DNA of 64,000 nucleotides from Collimonas sp. PA-H2 (GTDB lineage Bacteria; Pseudomonadota; Gammaproteobacteria; Burkholderiales; Burkholderiaceae_D): positions 2,418,001 through 2,482,000 of the forward strand of contig NZ_PDBX01000001.1 in assembly GCF_002564105.1 (NCBI RefSeq), given 5' to 3'. The stretch's first letter is position 1, and the number at the start of each line of letters is the position of its first letter. The notes beneath the pieces are model-generated. The model had not been told where the DNA came from, did no database searches, and was given only the letters and a program-made list of their open reading frames with translations. This document shows, one piece after another, positions 57,001 to 64,000 of the stretch. Both the position numbers and the translations under genes were made by a program.

Positions 57001-57396
57001 ATGACGACCCGAACTGCCAGTTGCTCTTGCGGCCAGCTCACGGCTATCACGTCGGCCGACCCTGTTCGCGTCTCCGTCTGCCACTGTCTGGCCTGCCAAC
57101 GCAGAACGGGCAGCGTGTTCGCTGCGCAGGCGCGATTTCCCGCAAGCTCGGTGGCCATTACCGGAACTTCGAACACCTTCGTTCGGGTCGGCGATGCCGG
57201 AAGCAGGAGCACGTTCCACTTTTGCCCCACATGCGGTACCACGGTGTATTACACCAGCGAGGGTCTTGCAGACAGCATCATGATTCCCGTCGGTGCGTTC
57301 GCAGATCCAGCCTTTCCCGCACCCACGGTCTCGGTGTACGAAGAACGCATGCACACCTGGGTGGAAATGCCCGCAGACATCGAGCACATGGCTTAG
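57001..57396 (+). CDS. GFA-family (CENP-V/GFA domain) protein
   Basis: A 131-residue zinc protein of the GFA family. Cysteines CSCGQL near the start, CHCLACQRRTGS and HFCPTCGTT in order are the zinc ligands of this beta-sheet fold. Founders were linked to glutathione-dependent formaldehyde activation, but most members have unknown roles. ATG 57001 is used; an upstream TTG is unlikely. It lies inside the catabolic island between two regulators, with no obvious pathway link. 56863-57000 shows no gene. Confidence 0.86.
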   Translation: MTTRTASCSCGQLTAITSADPVRVSVCHCLACQRRTGSVFAAQARFPASSVAITGTSNTFVRVGDAGSRSTFHFCPTCGTTVYYTSEGLADSIMIPVGAFADPAFPAPTVSVYEERMHTWVEMPADIEHMA

Positions 57397-57427
57397 CCCG
57401 CGTATGCTCGTCGACCGCCCAGTTGCG

Positions 57428-58222
57428 CTATTTTTGCGCCCGCACCAGCAGGTTGATTTTGGCGGCAGCGGCCAGCAGCATCGGCAGGCAATGTTCCAGC
57501 AGATGCGCCGGCGTTGGATTGTTGACCTGGCCGCTGATGTTGATCGCGGCCACCACGCGGCCGTTGCGGTCGAAAATGGGGGCGGCCAGCGATACCAGCC
57601 CCGGCTCCAGTTCTTCGTTGACCAGGCACCAGCCCTGCAGTCGCACTTGCCGGATGATTTCATGCAGGCGCTGCGGAACTGTCACTGTGTGCACGGTGTG
57701 CGCAGGTAGTGCGGCCGTGGCCAGCCGTTCCCTGATGACTTCGTCGGGCAGTCCAGCCAGCAGCACGCGCCCCAGCGAAGTCGAGTAAGCCGGCAGGCGG
57801 CTGCCTACGCCCAGGTTGATTGACATGATCTTGTGCGCCGGCACCCTCAGCACATACACGATCTCGTCGCCGTCCAGCACGGCGGCGGAGCACGATTGCC
57901 GCAAGCTGTGCACCAGCTCTTCCATCACCGGCTGCGCCTGGGTCCAGACCGGCAGCGACGACAGATAGGCGAAACCTAGCTCCAGCACCCTGGGCGTCAG
58001 GCGGAACAGGCGCCCATCCATTTCGACATAGCCCAGGTGCAGCAAGGTCAGCAGGATGCGGCGCGCGCCGGCGCGGGTCAGCTCGGCGGCGGCGGCGACT
58101 TCGGTCAGCGTCTGCGCCGGGGCGTGGGCGCCGAAGCTGCGCAAGACCGCGAGTCCGCGCGCGAACGACTGCACATAGCTGTCGCCGGGTTTGGGATCGG
58201 AACTGTCTGGCGTATTTGACAT
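57428..58222 (-). CDS. pcaR: IclR-family regulator of the pca genes (PcaR-like)
   Basis: A 264-residue IclR-type regulator. Winged-helix N-terminus with YVQSFARGLAVLRSFG and LTEVAAAAELTRAGARRILLTL, followed by the GAF-like effector domain (VGSRLPAYSTSLGRVLLAG) and ending in conserved LLEHCLPMLLAAAAKI. PcaR/PobR/CatR-IclR proteins respond to 3-oxoadipate and activate pcaIJ. It is divergent from pcaI; ATG 58222 is chosen over an upstream start. The spacer carries a promoter and a large inverted repeat. Confidence 0.87.
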   Translation of the reverse strand: MSNTPDSSDPKPGDSYVQSFARGLAVLRSFGAHAPAQTLTEVAAAAELTRAGARRILLTLLHLGYVEMDGRLFRLTPRVLELGFAYLSSLPVWTQAQPVMEELVHSLRQSCSAAVLDGDEIVYVLRVPAHKIMSINLGVGSRLPAYSTSLGRVLLAGLPDEVIRERLATAALPAHTVHTVTVPQRLHEIIRQVRLQGWCLVNEELEPGLVSLAAPIFDRNGRVVAAINISGQVNNPTPAHLLEHCLPMLLAAAAKINLLVRAQK

Positions 58223-58263
58223 GGCGGTACTTTCATTCAATGCAGGCGCAAGGAAAAACACGA

Positions 58264-58292
58264 TTGACATTGGCCTGTCAGCTGTCTATTCT
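58264..58292 (+). promoter_or_regulatory. predicted sigma-70 promoter of pcaIJF
   Basis: TTGACA (58264-58269) and TATTCT (58287-58292) are 17 bp apart on the strand of pcaI, giving a leader of about 76 bases before the ATG. The -35 box is perfect and the -10 is 4 of 6. Confidence 0.6.
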
Positions 58293-58300
58293 TTTGAAAT

Positions 58301-58338
58301 AAGTTCTTTATGCGAATATTTGTTCATTATAAGAACTT
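58301..58338. promoter_or_regulatory. candidate IclR/PcaR operator
   Basis: Inverted repeat AAGTTCTT (58301-58308) and AAGAACTT (58331-58338), perfect 8-bp arms, lies just downstream of the predicted pcaI promoter start point. The AT-rich interior also contains a GCGAATATTTGTTC motif. Confidence 0.45.
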
Positions 58339-58374
58339 TATTGTGATTTTCAACTGAAATGTTCGTAAAGAGCC

Positions 58375-59073
58375 ATGATTAACAAAATTTTCCCTTCGGT
58401 AGAGCTGGCGCTCGCTAATGTTCATGACGGCGCCACGGTAATGATCGGCGGTTTCGGCGGCGCCGGCCAGCCGGCGGAACTGATAGCTGCCCTGATTGCG
58501 CAAGGCGCGCGCGATCTGGTGATCGTCAACAATAATGCCGGCAACGGCGAAACCGGCCTGGCCGCGCTGCTCAAGGCCAGGCGGGTGCGCAAGATCATCT
58601 GCTCCTTCCCGCGCCAGGCCGATTCGCAGGTGTTCGACGGCTTGTATCGTGCCGGCGAGCTGGAACTGGAGCTGGTCCCGCAAGGCAACCTGGCGGAACG
58701 TATCCGCGCCGCCGGCGCCGGCATCGGTGCCTTCTTTACGCCTACCGGCTACGGCACGGAACTGGCCAAGGGCAAGGAAACGCGTGAAATCAATGGCCGG
58801 ATGTATGTACTGGAACATCCCATCCACGCCGATTTCGCCCTGATCAAGGCTGAATGCGGCGACCGCTGGGGCAACCTGACCTACCGCAAGACTGCGCGCA
58901 ATTTCGGTCCCGTCATGGCCAGCGCCGCCAGCACCACGATCGCTTCGGTGCACGAAATCGTCGAACTGGGCAGCCTCGACCCCGAGAGCGTGGTCACGCC
59001 GGGGCTGTATGTACAGCGCGTGGTGCAAGTGCCGCGCAGCGCCACCGGCCCGGCCGGCTTCAAGCAAGCGTAA
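58375..59073 (+). CDS. pcaI: 3-oxoadipate CoA-transferase subunit A
   Basis: A 232-residue class I CoA-transferase alpha subunit. CoA-binding loop GGFGGAGQPAELI (about residues 24-36) and the conserved FTPTGYGTEL block are present. With PcaJ it transfers CoA from succinyl-CoA to 3-oxoadipate. It opens the pcaI-pcaJ-pcaF run and follows a promoter at 58264. The next gene starts 11 bp after its stop. Confidence 0.92.
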   Translation: MINKIFPSVELALANVHDGATVMIGGFGGAGQPAELIAALIAQGARDLVIVNNNAGNGETGLAALLKARRVRKIICSFPRQADSQVFDGLYRAGELELELVPQGNLAERIRAAGAGIGAFFTPTGYGTELAKGKETREINGRMYVLEHPIHADFALIKAECGDRWGNLTYRKTARNFGPVMASAASTTIASVHEIVELGSLDPESVVTPGLYVQRVVQVPRSATGPAGFKQA

Positions 59074-59084
59074 GAGGGAATAAC

Positions 59085-59726
59085 ATGAATAAATGGAGCA
59101 GAGAACAGATGGCGGCGCGGGTGGCGCAAGACATACCTGACGGCGCCGTGGTGAACCTTGGCATCGGCTTGCCGACGCTGGTGGCGAACCAGTTGCCAAG
59201 CGACCGGGAAGTCATATTGCATAGCGAAAACGGCGTGATCGGCATGGGCCCGGCGCCGGCTGAAGGCGAGGAAGACTACGACCTGATCAACGCCGGCAAG
59301 CAGGCCGTGACCTTGCTGCCGGGTGGCTGTTATTTCCACCATGCCGACAGCTTCGCCATGATGCGCGGCGGCCATCTGGATGTTTGCGTGCTGGGCGCGT
59401 TCCAGGTATCGGCCGGCGGCGACCTGGCCAACTGGCACACCGGCGCGGCGGATGCGATTCCGGCCGTTGGCGGCGCCATGGACCTGGCCATAGGCGCCAA
59501 GAAAACCTATGTGATGATGGAGCATCTCACTAAAGCGGGAGAAAGCAAGCTGGTGCCGGCCTGCACCTATCCGCTCACCGGCTTAGGCTGCGTCAGCCGC
59601 ATCTATACCGACCTGGCAGTAATCGACCTGACCGCAGACGGCGCCAGGGTGACGGCGATGGTCGAAGGCCTGTCGTTCGAGGCATTGCAGAAACTTACCG
59701 CGGTGCCACTCATCGACGCTTGCTGA
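59085..59726 (+). CDS. pcaJ: 3-oxoadipate CoA-transferase subunit B
   Basis: A 213-residue beta subunit of the same enzyme. The catalytic glutamate is in HSENGVIGMGP, and LNLGIGLPTLVANQ-type and DLANWHT blocks match PcaJ. ATG 59085 follows AGAGGGA, 11 bp after pcaI; an upstream extension in the same frame is only the shadow of pcaI. Forms the heterotetramer with PcaI. Confidence 0.93.
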   Translation: MNKWSREQMAARVAQDIPDGAVVNLGIGLPTLVANQLPSDREVILHSENGVIGMGPAPAEGEEDYDLINAGKQAVTLLPGGCYFHHADSFAMMRGGHLDVCVLGAFQVSAGGDLANWHTGAADAIPAVGGAMDLAIGAKKTYVMMEHLTKAGESKLVPACTYPLTGLGCVSRIYTDLAVIDLTADGARVTAMVEGLSFEALQKLTAVPLIDAC

Positions 59727-59762
59727 AGCGCCTGCGCGCAACCCACTGATCCAGGAGAACCC

Positions 59763-60965
59763 ATGTCCCAAGCCTTTATCTGCGATGCCCAGCGCACACC
59801 CTTCGGCCGCTATGGCGGCGCGCTGTCCAGCGTACGCGCCGACGATCTGGGCGCCATCCCCATCCGCGCGCTGATGGCGCGCAATCCGCAGGTCGACTGG
59901 CAGGCGCTGGCCGACGTCATCTACGGTTGCGCCAACCAGGCCGGCGAAGACAATCGCAACGTGGCGCGCATGTCGGCCTTGCTGGCCGGCCTGCCGCAGG
60001 AAGTGCCGGGAGCGACCTTGAACCGTCTGTGCGGCTCCGGCCTGGATGCGCTCGGCACGGCGGCGCGCGCCATCAAGAGCGGCGAGGCCGGCTTGCTGAT
60101 CGCCGGCGGCGTCGAAAGCATGAGCCGCGCGCCCTTCGTCATGGGCAAGGCCGATACGGCGTTTGCGCGCGGCGCCAGGCTGGAAGACACCACGCTCGGC
60201 TGGCGCTTCGTCAATGCGCTGATGAAGCAGCAATACGGCGTCGACACCATGCCGGAGACGGCGGAAAACGTCGCCGCCGAATTCAACATCAGCCGCGCCG
60301 ACCAGGACCGCATGGCGCTCGCCAGCCAGATGAAAACCGTTGCTGCCCAAGACGCCGGTTTTTTCGAGGACGAAATCACGGCGGTGACGATTCCGCAGAA
60401 AAAAGGCGAGGCGATTGTCGTCAGCAAGGACGAGCATCCGCGCGCCACCAGCCTGGAAGCGCTGGCCAGGTTGAAACCGGTGGTCAGGCCCGAAGGCAGC
60501 GTCACCGCCGGCAACGCCTCTGGCCTCAACGACGGCGCCTGCGCTTTGCTGCTGGCCGACGAAGCCAATGCCGCCCGCTACGGCCTGACGCCCAAGGCCA
60601 GGGTAGTCGCCATGGCGACCGCCGGGGTAGCGCCGCGCATCATGGGCATCGGCCCGGTCCCCGCCACGCTGAAAGTGCTGGCGCTGACCGGCTTGAAGCT
60701 GGATCAGTTCGATGTGATCGAATTGAATGAAGCGTTTGCGGCGCAGGGACTGGCCGTGCTGCGCCAGCTCGGTTTGCGCGACGACGATCCGCGCGTTAAT
60801 CCGAACGGCGGCGCGATTGCGCTCGGCCATCCTCTCGGCGCTTCCGGCGCGCGACTGGCGACCACGGCGGTCAGCCAGCTGCAGCGCACGGGAGGACGCT
60901 ACGCGCTGTGCACCATGTGCATAGGCGTCGGCCAGGGAATCGCGCTGGTGCTGGAACGGGTCTGA
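59763..60965 (+). CDS. pcaF: 3-oxoadipyl-CoA thiolase
   Basis: A 400-residue thiolase of exactly the PcaF length. Acyl-accepting cysteine in [11 protein letters not shown] (about residue 90), histidine in [10 protein letters not shown] and second cysteine in [10 protein letters not shown]. It cleaves 3-oxoadipyl-CoA to succinyl-CoA and acetyl-CoA, the last step of the beta-ketoadipate pathway. AGGAGA ribosome site; 36 bp after pcaJ, likely the same operon. Confidence 0.94.
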   Translation: MSQAFICDAQRTPFGRYGGALSSVRADDLGAIPIRALMARNPQVDWQALADVIYGCANQAGEDNRNVARMSALLAGLPQEVPGATLNRLCGSGLDALGTAARAIKSGEAGLLIAGGVESMSRAPFVMGKADTAFARGARLEDTTLGWRFVNALMKQQYGVDTMPETAENVAAEFNISRADQDRMALASQMKTVAAQDAGFFEDEITAVTIPQKKGEAIVVSKDEHPRATSLEALARLKPVVRPEGSVTAGNASGLNDGACALLLADEANAARYGLTPKARVVAMATAGVAPRIMGIGPVPATLKVLALTGLKLDQFDVIELNEAFAAQGLAVLRQLGLRDDDPRVNPNGGAIALGHPLGASGARLATTAVSQLQRTGGRYALCTMCIGVGQGIALVLERV

Positions 60966-61026
60966 AACGGCGCAGGGGCTGAGGCGGATCGCAATGGCGC
61001 GCGGCGTGGTATAAAACAAGTTGTAC

Positions 61027-61590
61027 ATGAATCCACCTGTCAGTCCGCCTATGTCTTATCTCAGTGACGCCTCTCGCTCCACGCTGCTGATCGTCGATCT
61101 GCAGGAAAAGCTGATGCCGGTCATCGGCGATGGCCAGCAGGTCCTGCGGAGCGCCGTGCTGCTGGCGCAGGCTGCCCGCTTGCTGTCGATACCGGTGATC
61201 GGCACGGCGCAGCAACCTTTGCGGCTGGGACGCACAGTCGCTGCCATTGAGGGACTGCTGGACCAGACCATAGAAAAATCCAGTTTCGACGCCTGTACCC
61301 AGCCGCAATTCATTGCAGCAACAGAGAACGGCCGCGACGAGCTGGTGGTGCTGGGCTGCGAAGCCCACGTCTGCGTCTTGCAGACGGTGCTTGGCCTGTT
61401 GCACCGGCAGCGCCGGGTCAAGCTGGTGAGCGACGCCATCGGTTCGCGCCAAGCCGGCGACAAGGCTGCGGCCATCGAGCGTGCGCGTGCCGCCGGCGCC
61501 GATATAGTCACCAGCGAAATGCTCATGTTCGAATGGATGCGCAACAGCGAACATCCCAAATTCCGCGAAATACTCAAGCTGATCAAATAG
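61027..61590 (+). CDS. isochorismatase-family hydrolase
   Basis: A cysteine hydrolase of the isochorismatase/nicotinamidase group, 187 residues from ATG 61027. The triad lies in TLLIVDLQEKLMP (Asp), a lysine near IEKSSFDA, and the nucleophile cysteine in LGCEAHVCVLQT. Many family members of this size (YcaC-like) hydrolyse unknown amides. The start is uncertain: ATG 61051 also fits and neither has a good ribosome site. It follows pcaF by 61 bp without an obvious pathway link. Confidence 0.8.
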   Translation: MNPPVSPPMSYLSDASRSTLLIVDLQEKLMPVIGDGQQVLRSAVLLAQAARLLSIPVIGTAQQPLRLGRTVAAIEGLLDQTIEKSSFDACTQPQFIAATENGRDELVVLGCEAHVCVLQTVLGLLHRQRRVKLVSDAIGSRQAGDKAAAIERARAAGADIVTSEMLMFEWMRNSEHPKFREILKLIK

Positions 61591-61742
61591 CAGGGTAGTC
61601 CTGCAAGCATTTGTCCGCGCATCGGAAACAGCTGCGGGACGGGCGGCTGTGCCTGGGCAATTCAGCAATCCCTTATGCATTTTTTGCCAGAAATGATCAA
61701 GAATGGAGTGGTTAATTTTGATAGCCACCATCAGAGCGCAAT

Positions 61743-62210
61743 ATGTACGATATGCACGATATGGATCTTCGAGACGAGCATTGGCAAAGACTGCAGCCCC
61801 TGCTGCTGGGAGGAGATAACGATCCGGGCGCCAGCGGCCGCGACAACCGGCTGTTCCTGCGGGCGGTCCTGTGGGTAGTGAACAGGCGCGCCAAGTGGTC
61901 GGCCTTGCCGACTGTTTTCGGCCGCTGGCAAACTTCCTATGTGCGCTTCATGCGCTGGAACCAGGCCGACGTCTGGCGCCAGATAGCCAACCAGATGAGC
62001 GAAGAGGACGAACTCAGGGAAATGCTGAACGCCATTGTTGCCTTTGGCGACGGCTACACCCAGCGTGCGGCGCAAAGGCTCATCAATAAGCACAACAAGA
62101 TTGCCTACAAGGCCTCGCTGGGCAGAGCGGCTTTATCCCGGCGTTGTACTTCAGGCGAAGAAAAAGCGGATGCGGACGGCAACTGGATTTGGCACCTGAC
62201 GCATAAATAG
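61743..62210 (+). CDS. stand-alone transposase N-terminal-domain (DUF4096-like) protein
   Basis: A 155-residue protein. Residues 8-75 match the N-terminal domain of IS5-type transposases (LRDEHWQRLQPLL, NRLFLRAVLWVVNRRAKW, FGRWQTSYVRFMRWNQADVW), but no DDE catalytic domain follows. Instead there are about 80 residues with no transposase likeness, ending in WIWHLTHK. No terminal inverted repeats or IS remnants flank it, and a strong terminator overlaps its stop codon. It thus looks like a domesticated protein rather than a broken IS. The domain is a helix-turn-helix-like DNA-binding fold, so a regulatory role is plausible but unproven. Confidence 0.65.
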   Translation: MYDMHDMDLRDEHWQRLQPLLLGGDNDPGASGRDNRLFLRAVLWVVNRRAKWSALPTVFGRWQTSYVRFMRWNQADVWRQIANQMSEEDELREMLNAIVAFGDGYTQRAAQRLINKHNKIAYKASLGRAALSRRCTSGEEKADADGNWIWHLTHK

Positions 62211-62224
62211 TTATGCGTTTTTTT
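62199..62224 (+). terminator. intrinsic terminator overlapping the stop of the DUF4096 gene
   Basis: Perfect 8-bp stem ACGCATAA / TTATGCGT with loop ATAG (which contains most of the TAG stop), followed by seven T. Termination begins inside the coding sequence. Confidence 0.85.
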
Positions 62225-62377
62225 CTGGCAGCGCAAAGACGAGAGGAATAGCGCGCGTCATTGCATCAGCTTGTTACCGATAACATCGTGTGAGGTGGCC
62301 GCCCAGGTCAGGCACATCGCTGACCATGTCGCGCCGACCGGGCCGACTTATGCAAGCCAGCCCCGGCTGCCGCTATA

Positions 62378-62824
62378 TCAACGGTTGCGGGAGAATTTTG
62401 CAGTCAGCTGGTTGAGCTTTTCCGCATGCTGCGCCGCTGCTTTTTCGGCAGCCTGCTGGGCCGCTTCGGCGGCGCGCTGCAGCTTGCGCTGCTCAGCATT
62501 TTTCTTGAAACGCTCGCGCAGGGTTTCGGTAGCGTGGGTGCGATGTACCTCGGTTACCTCGTCCGTGCTGTTGCCTTCCAGATCAAAGCGGTGCGTCGCC
62601 TTCTCCATGCCCTTGAGATAGCGCAGCGAGTTGGTGTGCATGCCGAGAGCGATGCGCAAGGTCTTGCGGTTGATTTCAGGCGACAGGGCGATGAGTTGCT
62701 TGTCGATGCCGATCGCTAACGGCAGGTAATCGCGGAATATTGCGTATTTTTCCTGGAGTTCCTTGAGCAGGACGCGGGCGGTTTGAACAGGGTTGGGAGT
62801 AGCAGCAGCAACAGGTGTATTCAT
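62378..62824 (-). CDS. ProQ/FinO-family RNA chaperone
   Basis: A 148-residue protein with a FinO/ProQ domain at about residues 15-100 (ARVLLKELQEKYAIFRDYLPLAIGIDKQL, in two stretches, then LRIALGMHTNSLRYLK). A highly charged Ala/Lys/Glu-rich C-terminal coiled-coil tail follows (residues about 105-148). Family members bind sRNAs and mRNA 3' ends. ATG 62824 is preceded by in-frame TTGs; the ATG is preferred. Short for ProQ, close to the small FinO-like forms found in Burkholderiales. 62211-62377 has no other gene. Confidence 0.84.
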   Translation of the reverse strand: MNTPVAAATPNPVQTARVLLKELQEKYAIFRDYLPLAIGIDKQLIALSPEINRKTLRIALGMHTNSLRYLKGMEKATHRFDLEGNSTDEVTEVHRTHATETLRERFKKNAEQRKLQRAAEAAQQAAEKAAAQHAEKLNQLTAKFSRNR

Positions 62825-63043
62825 TGACAACAAATGCGGTGTGTTTTAGAACGCTCAGGATATCACGTAGATGTCCCCAAACTCGTGTAACAGCGGTGTT
62901 TTAAGGTTTCAAACGATGTTTTTTCCTCATCCTTGTTGTTCTGTGGATAAACGTAAAGCGATGAATCACTATAACGATCAGTCTACCGCGCCGCGCCGCG
63001 CAGGACTACTGTCAGTACTGGCAGGCGTCGGCGTGAGCCCGTT

Positions 63044-63994
63044 TTATTTTTTTACCAGCGATAATAATCTCTGCGCACAGAGTCTGACGGCGTCGCGCAG
63101 CGCCGGCGGCTGATGGATTTCAAACGCAAACGGCAGGTGCGCCAGCTGCCGTGCAAACCAGTCGAGATCGTCGGACTGGTTATGCAGCAACACGCCTTCC
63201 TCGGTCTGTTCAAAGATGCCGATGGCGTCGAACAGATGTTCGCGCGCCGATATCAGGTCGGTCTTGAGCAGCACTTCGATGGCAAACGCGCGCGGAATGG
63301 TGGCCACCGAAAATGACAGATGAGCCAGCGCGTCGAAGGCCGGCGGCCGCGTAAACTGCTGCGCCAGCAACTGCACCTGTCTCACCCGGTCCAGCCGGAA
63401 TGAGCGCACATCCTTGCGCAGATGGCACATGCCTACCACATACCAGCGGCCGCTGCGATACGCCAGCCCGTAAGCATCGAAGTCGCGTTCACTGTCGTCG
63501 CCCTGAGCGCTGCGGTAGCGCAGATGCACCCGCTGGCGGTTTTGCGCGGCGGCGCTAAGGGTAATCAGCGCGGCATTATTGTCGGGCGAGGTCGCTTGCG
63601 ACAGATCGAGTTTGACTGTTTCGTCGACGGCGCTGACGCGCCGTTTCAGGTTGGCCGGCATGATCCGCTCCAGCTTGGCCTGGGCGCTGGCCACCGCCGG
63701 CGCCGCCTCGGCCAGCCCCAGACTGCGCGCCGCCAGCAAACCGATCGACAAGGCCAGCGCTTCGTCGTCGGTAAACATCATCGGCGGCAGCTTGAAGCCG
63801 GCCATCAGCGCATAGCCGCCGTGGCGGCCGCGCTCGGTAGTGATCGGAATCCCCATTTCTTCCAGCGCCACGATATAGCGGCGCAGGGTGCGGCCGTCGA
63901 TTTCCAGGCGCGCAGCCATTTCGGCCCCGCTCATGCGGCCATGGGTTTGCAGCAGTTCCAGCACTGCCAGCACTCTTGTGGTCGGGTGGTACAT
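63044..63994 (-). CDS. HTH-WYL transcriptional regulator (YafY/DeoR-like)
   Basis: A 316-residue regulator. N-terminal winged HTH (RVLAVLELLQTHGRMSGAEM, RLEIDGRTLRRYIVALEEMG) is followed by a middle domain and a C-terminal WYL ligand domain (VHLRYRSAQGDDSERDFDAYG, RWYVVGMCHLRKDVRSFRLDRV, in pieces). Complete; its start lies 6 bases from the window end. Target unknown because the upstream side is outside the window. Confidence 0.86.
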   Translation of the reverse strand: MYHPTTRVLAVLELLQTHGRMSGAEMAARLEIDGRTLRRYIVALEEMGIPITTERGRHGGYALMAGFKLPPMMFTDDEALALSIGLLAARSLGLAEAAPAVASAQAKLERIMPANLKRRVSAVDETVKLDLSQATSPDNNAALITLSAAAQNRQRVHLRYRSAQGDDSERDFDAYGLAYRSGRWYVVGMCHLRKDVRSFRLDRVRQVQLLAQQFTRPPAFDALAHLSFSVATIPRAFAIEVLLKTDLISAREHLFDAIGIFEQTEEGVLLHNQSDDLDWFARQLAHLPFAFEIHQPPALRDAVRLCAQRLLSLVKK

Positions 63995-64000
63995 ATTGCA

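Noticed and set aside
61743..62210. Intact insertion sequence
   Set aside because: Catalytic DDE domain, terminal inverted repeats and target duplication are all absent.
62961..63113. 50-codon plus-strand frame (MNHYNDQSTAPRR...) beside the last WYL gene
   Set aside because: No clear ribosome site, runs into the opposite-strand regulator gene, and resembles no protein I know; may be spurious.

Overview
The window is high-GC chromosomal DNA from a betaproteobacterium. It is most likely an Oxalobacteraceae member of the Collimonas / Janthinobacterium / Duganella type. The pointers are a CqsA/LqsA-type (Jqs) autoinducer cluster, Burkholderiales-style regulators and catabolic genes, and palindromic GGGGTCAGAG repeats. 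The assignment is inference from gene content; there is no rRNA gene. I found no rRNA, tRNA, CRISPR array, phage or intact insertion sequence.

Layout. 1-5255: end of a LysR gene, an MFS exporter overlapped by a tiny membrane protein, a DTW-domain tRNA-modifying enzyme, and a four-gene J-domain operon of unknown function. 5256-6011: a repeat island. 6012-12360: alanine aminotransferase, a HigBA-like toxin-antitoxin pair whose toxin is frameshifted, and a T6SS-type signalling module (FHA protein TagH, PP2C phosphatase, membrane Ser/Thr kinase, lipoprotein) with no T6SS core genes in view. 12375-18441: LysR/SGNH-hydrolase pair, 2,4-dienoyl-CoA reductase, second copy of the repeat element, proline iminopeptidase. 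18514-36872: two paralogous pairs of di-heme cytochrome c peroxidase and AcpA/phospholipase-C-like phosphoesterase, each with a good candidate Pho box. Between the pairs lie a solute-binding protein, a WYL regulator with a glutathione transferase, a RegB/RegA redox two-component system, and the aspartate:alanine antiporter with aspartate 4-decarboxylase (an ATP-sparing proton-motive cycle). 36959-42641: regulator/effector modules (TetR-GST, MarR-small membrane protein), an alginate-lyase-like protein and an MFS exporter.

42746-47297 is a quorum-sensing locus: a CAI-1/LAI-1-type alpha-hydroxyketone synthase is divergent from a sensor kinase, a LqsR-like response regulator and a LuxR-type receptor. 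48456-60965 is a complete catabolic island. A Rieske ring-hydroxylating dioxygenase (best match anthranilate 1,2-dioxygenase, with an unusual fused Rieske-FNR reductase) feeds catechol into CatA, CatB, CatC, PcaD, PcaIJ and PcaF, giving succinyl-CoA and acetyl-CoA. It carries its own CatR, AraC/XylS and IclR regulators, and candidate operators for each are visible. 61027-63994 holds an isochorismatase-like hydrolase, a stand-alone transposase N-terminal-domain protein with a terminator overlapping its stop codon, a ProQ/FinO RNA chaperone and a WYL regulator.

The observations I would follow first are: the Pho-box-linked peroxidase/phosphoesterase pairs; the Jqs locus with a LuxR solo attached; the J-domain operon; the AraC-type direct repeats at the dioxygenase promoter; and a sharp shift to G/T-ending codons in the genes that abut both copies of the repeat element.
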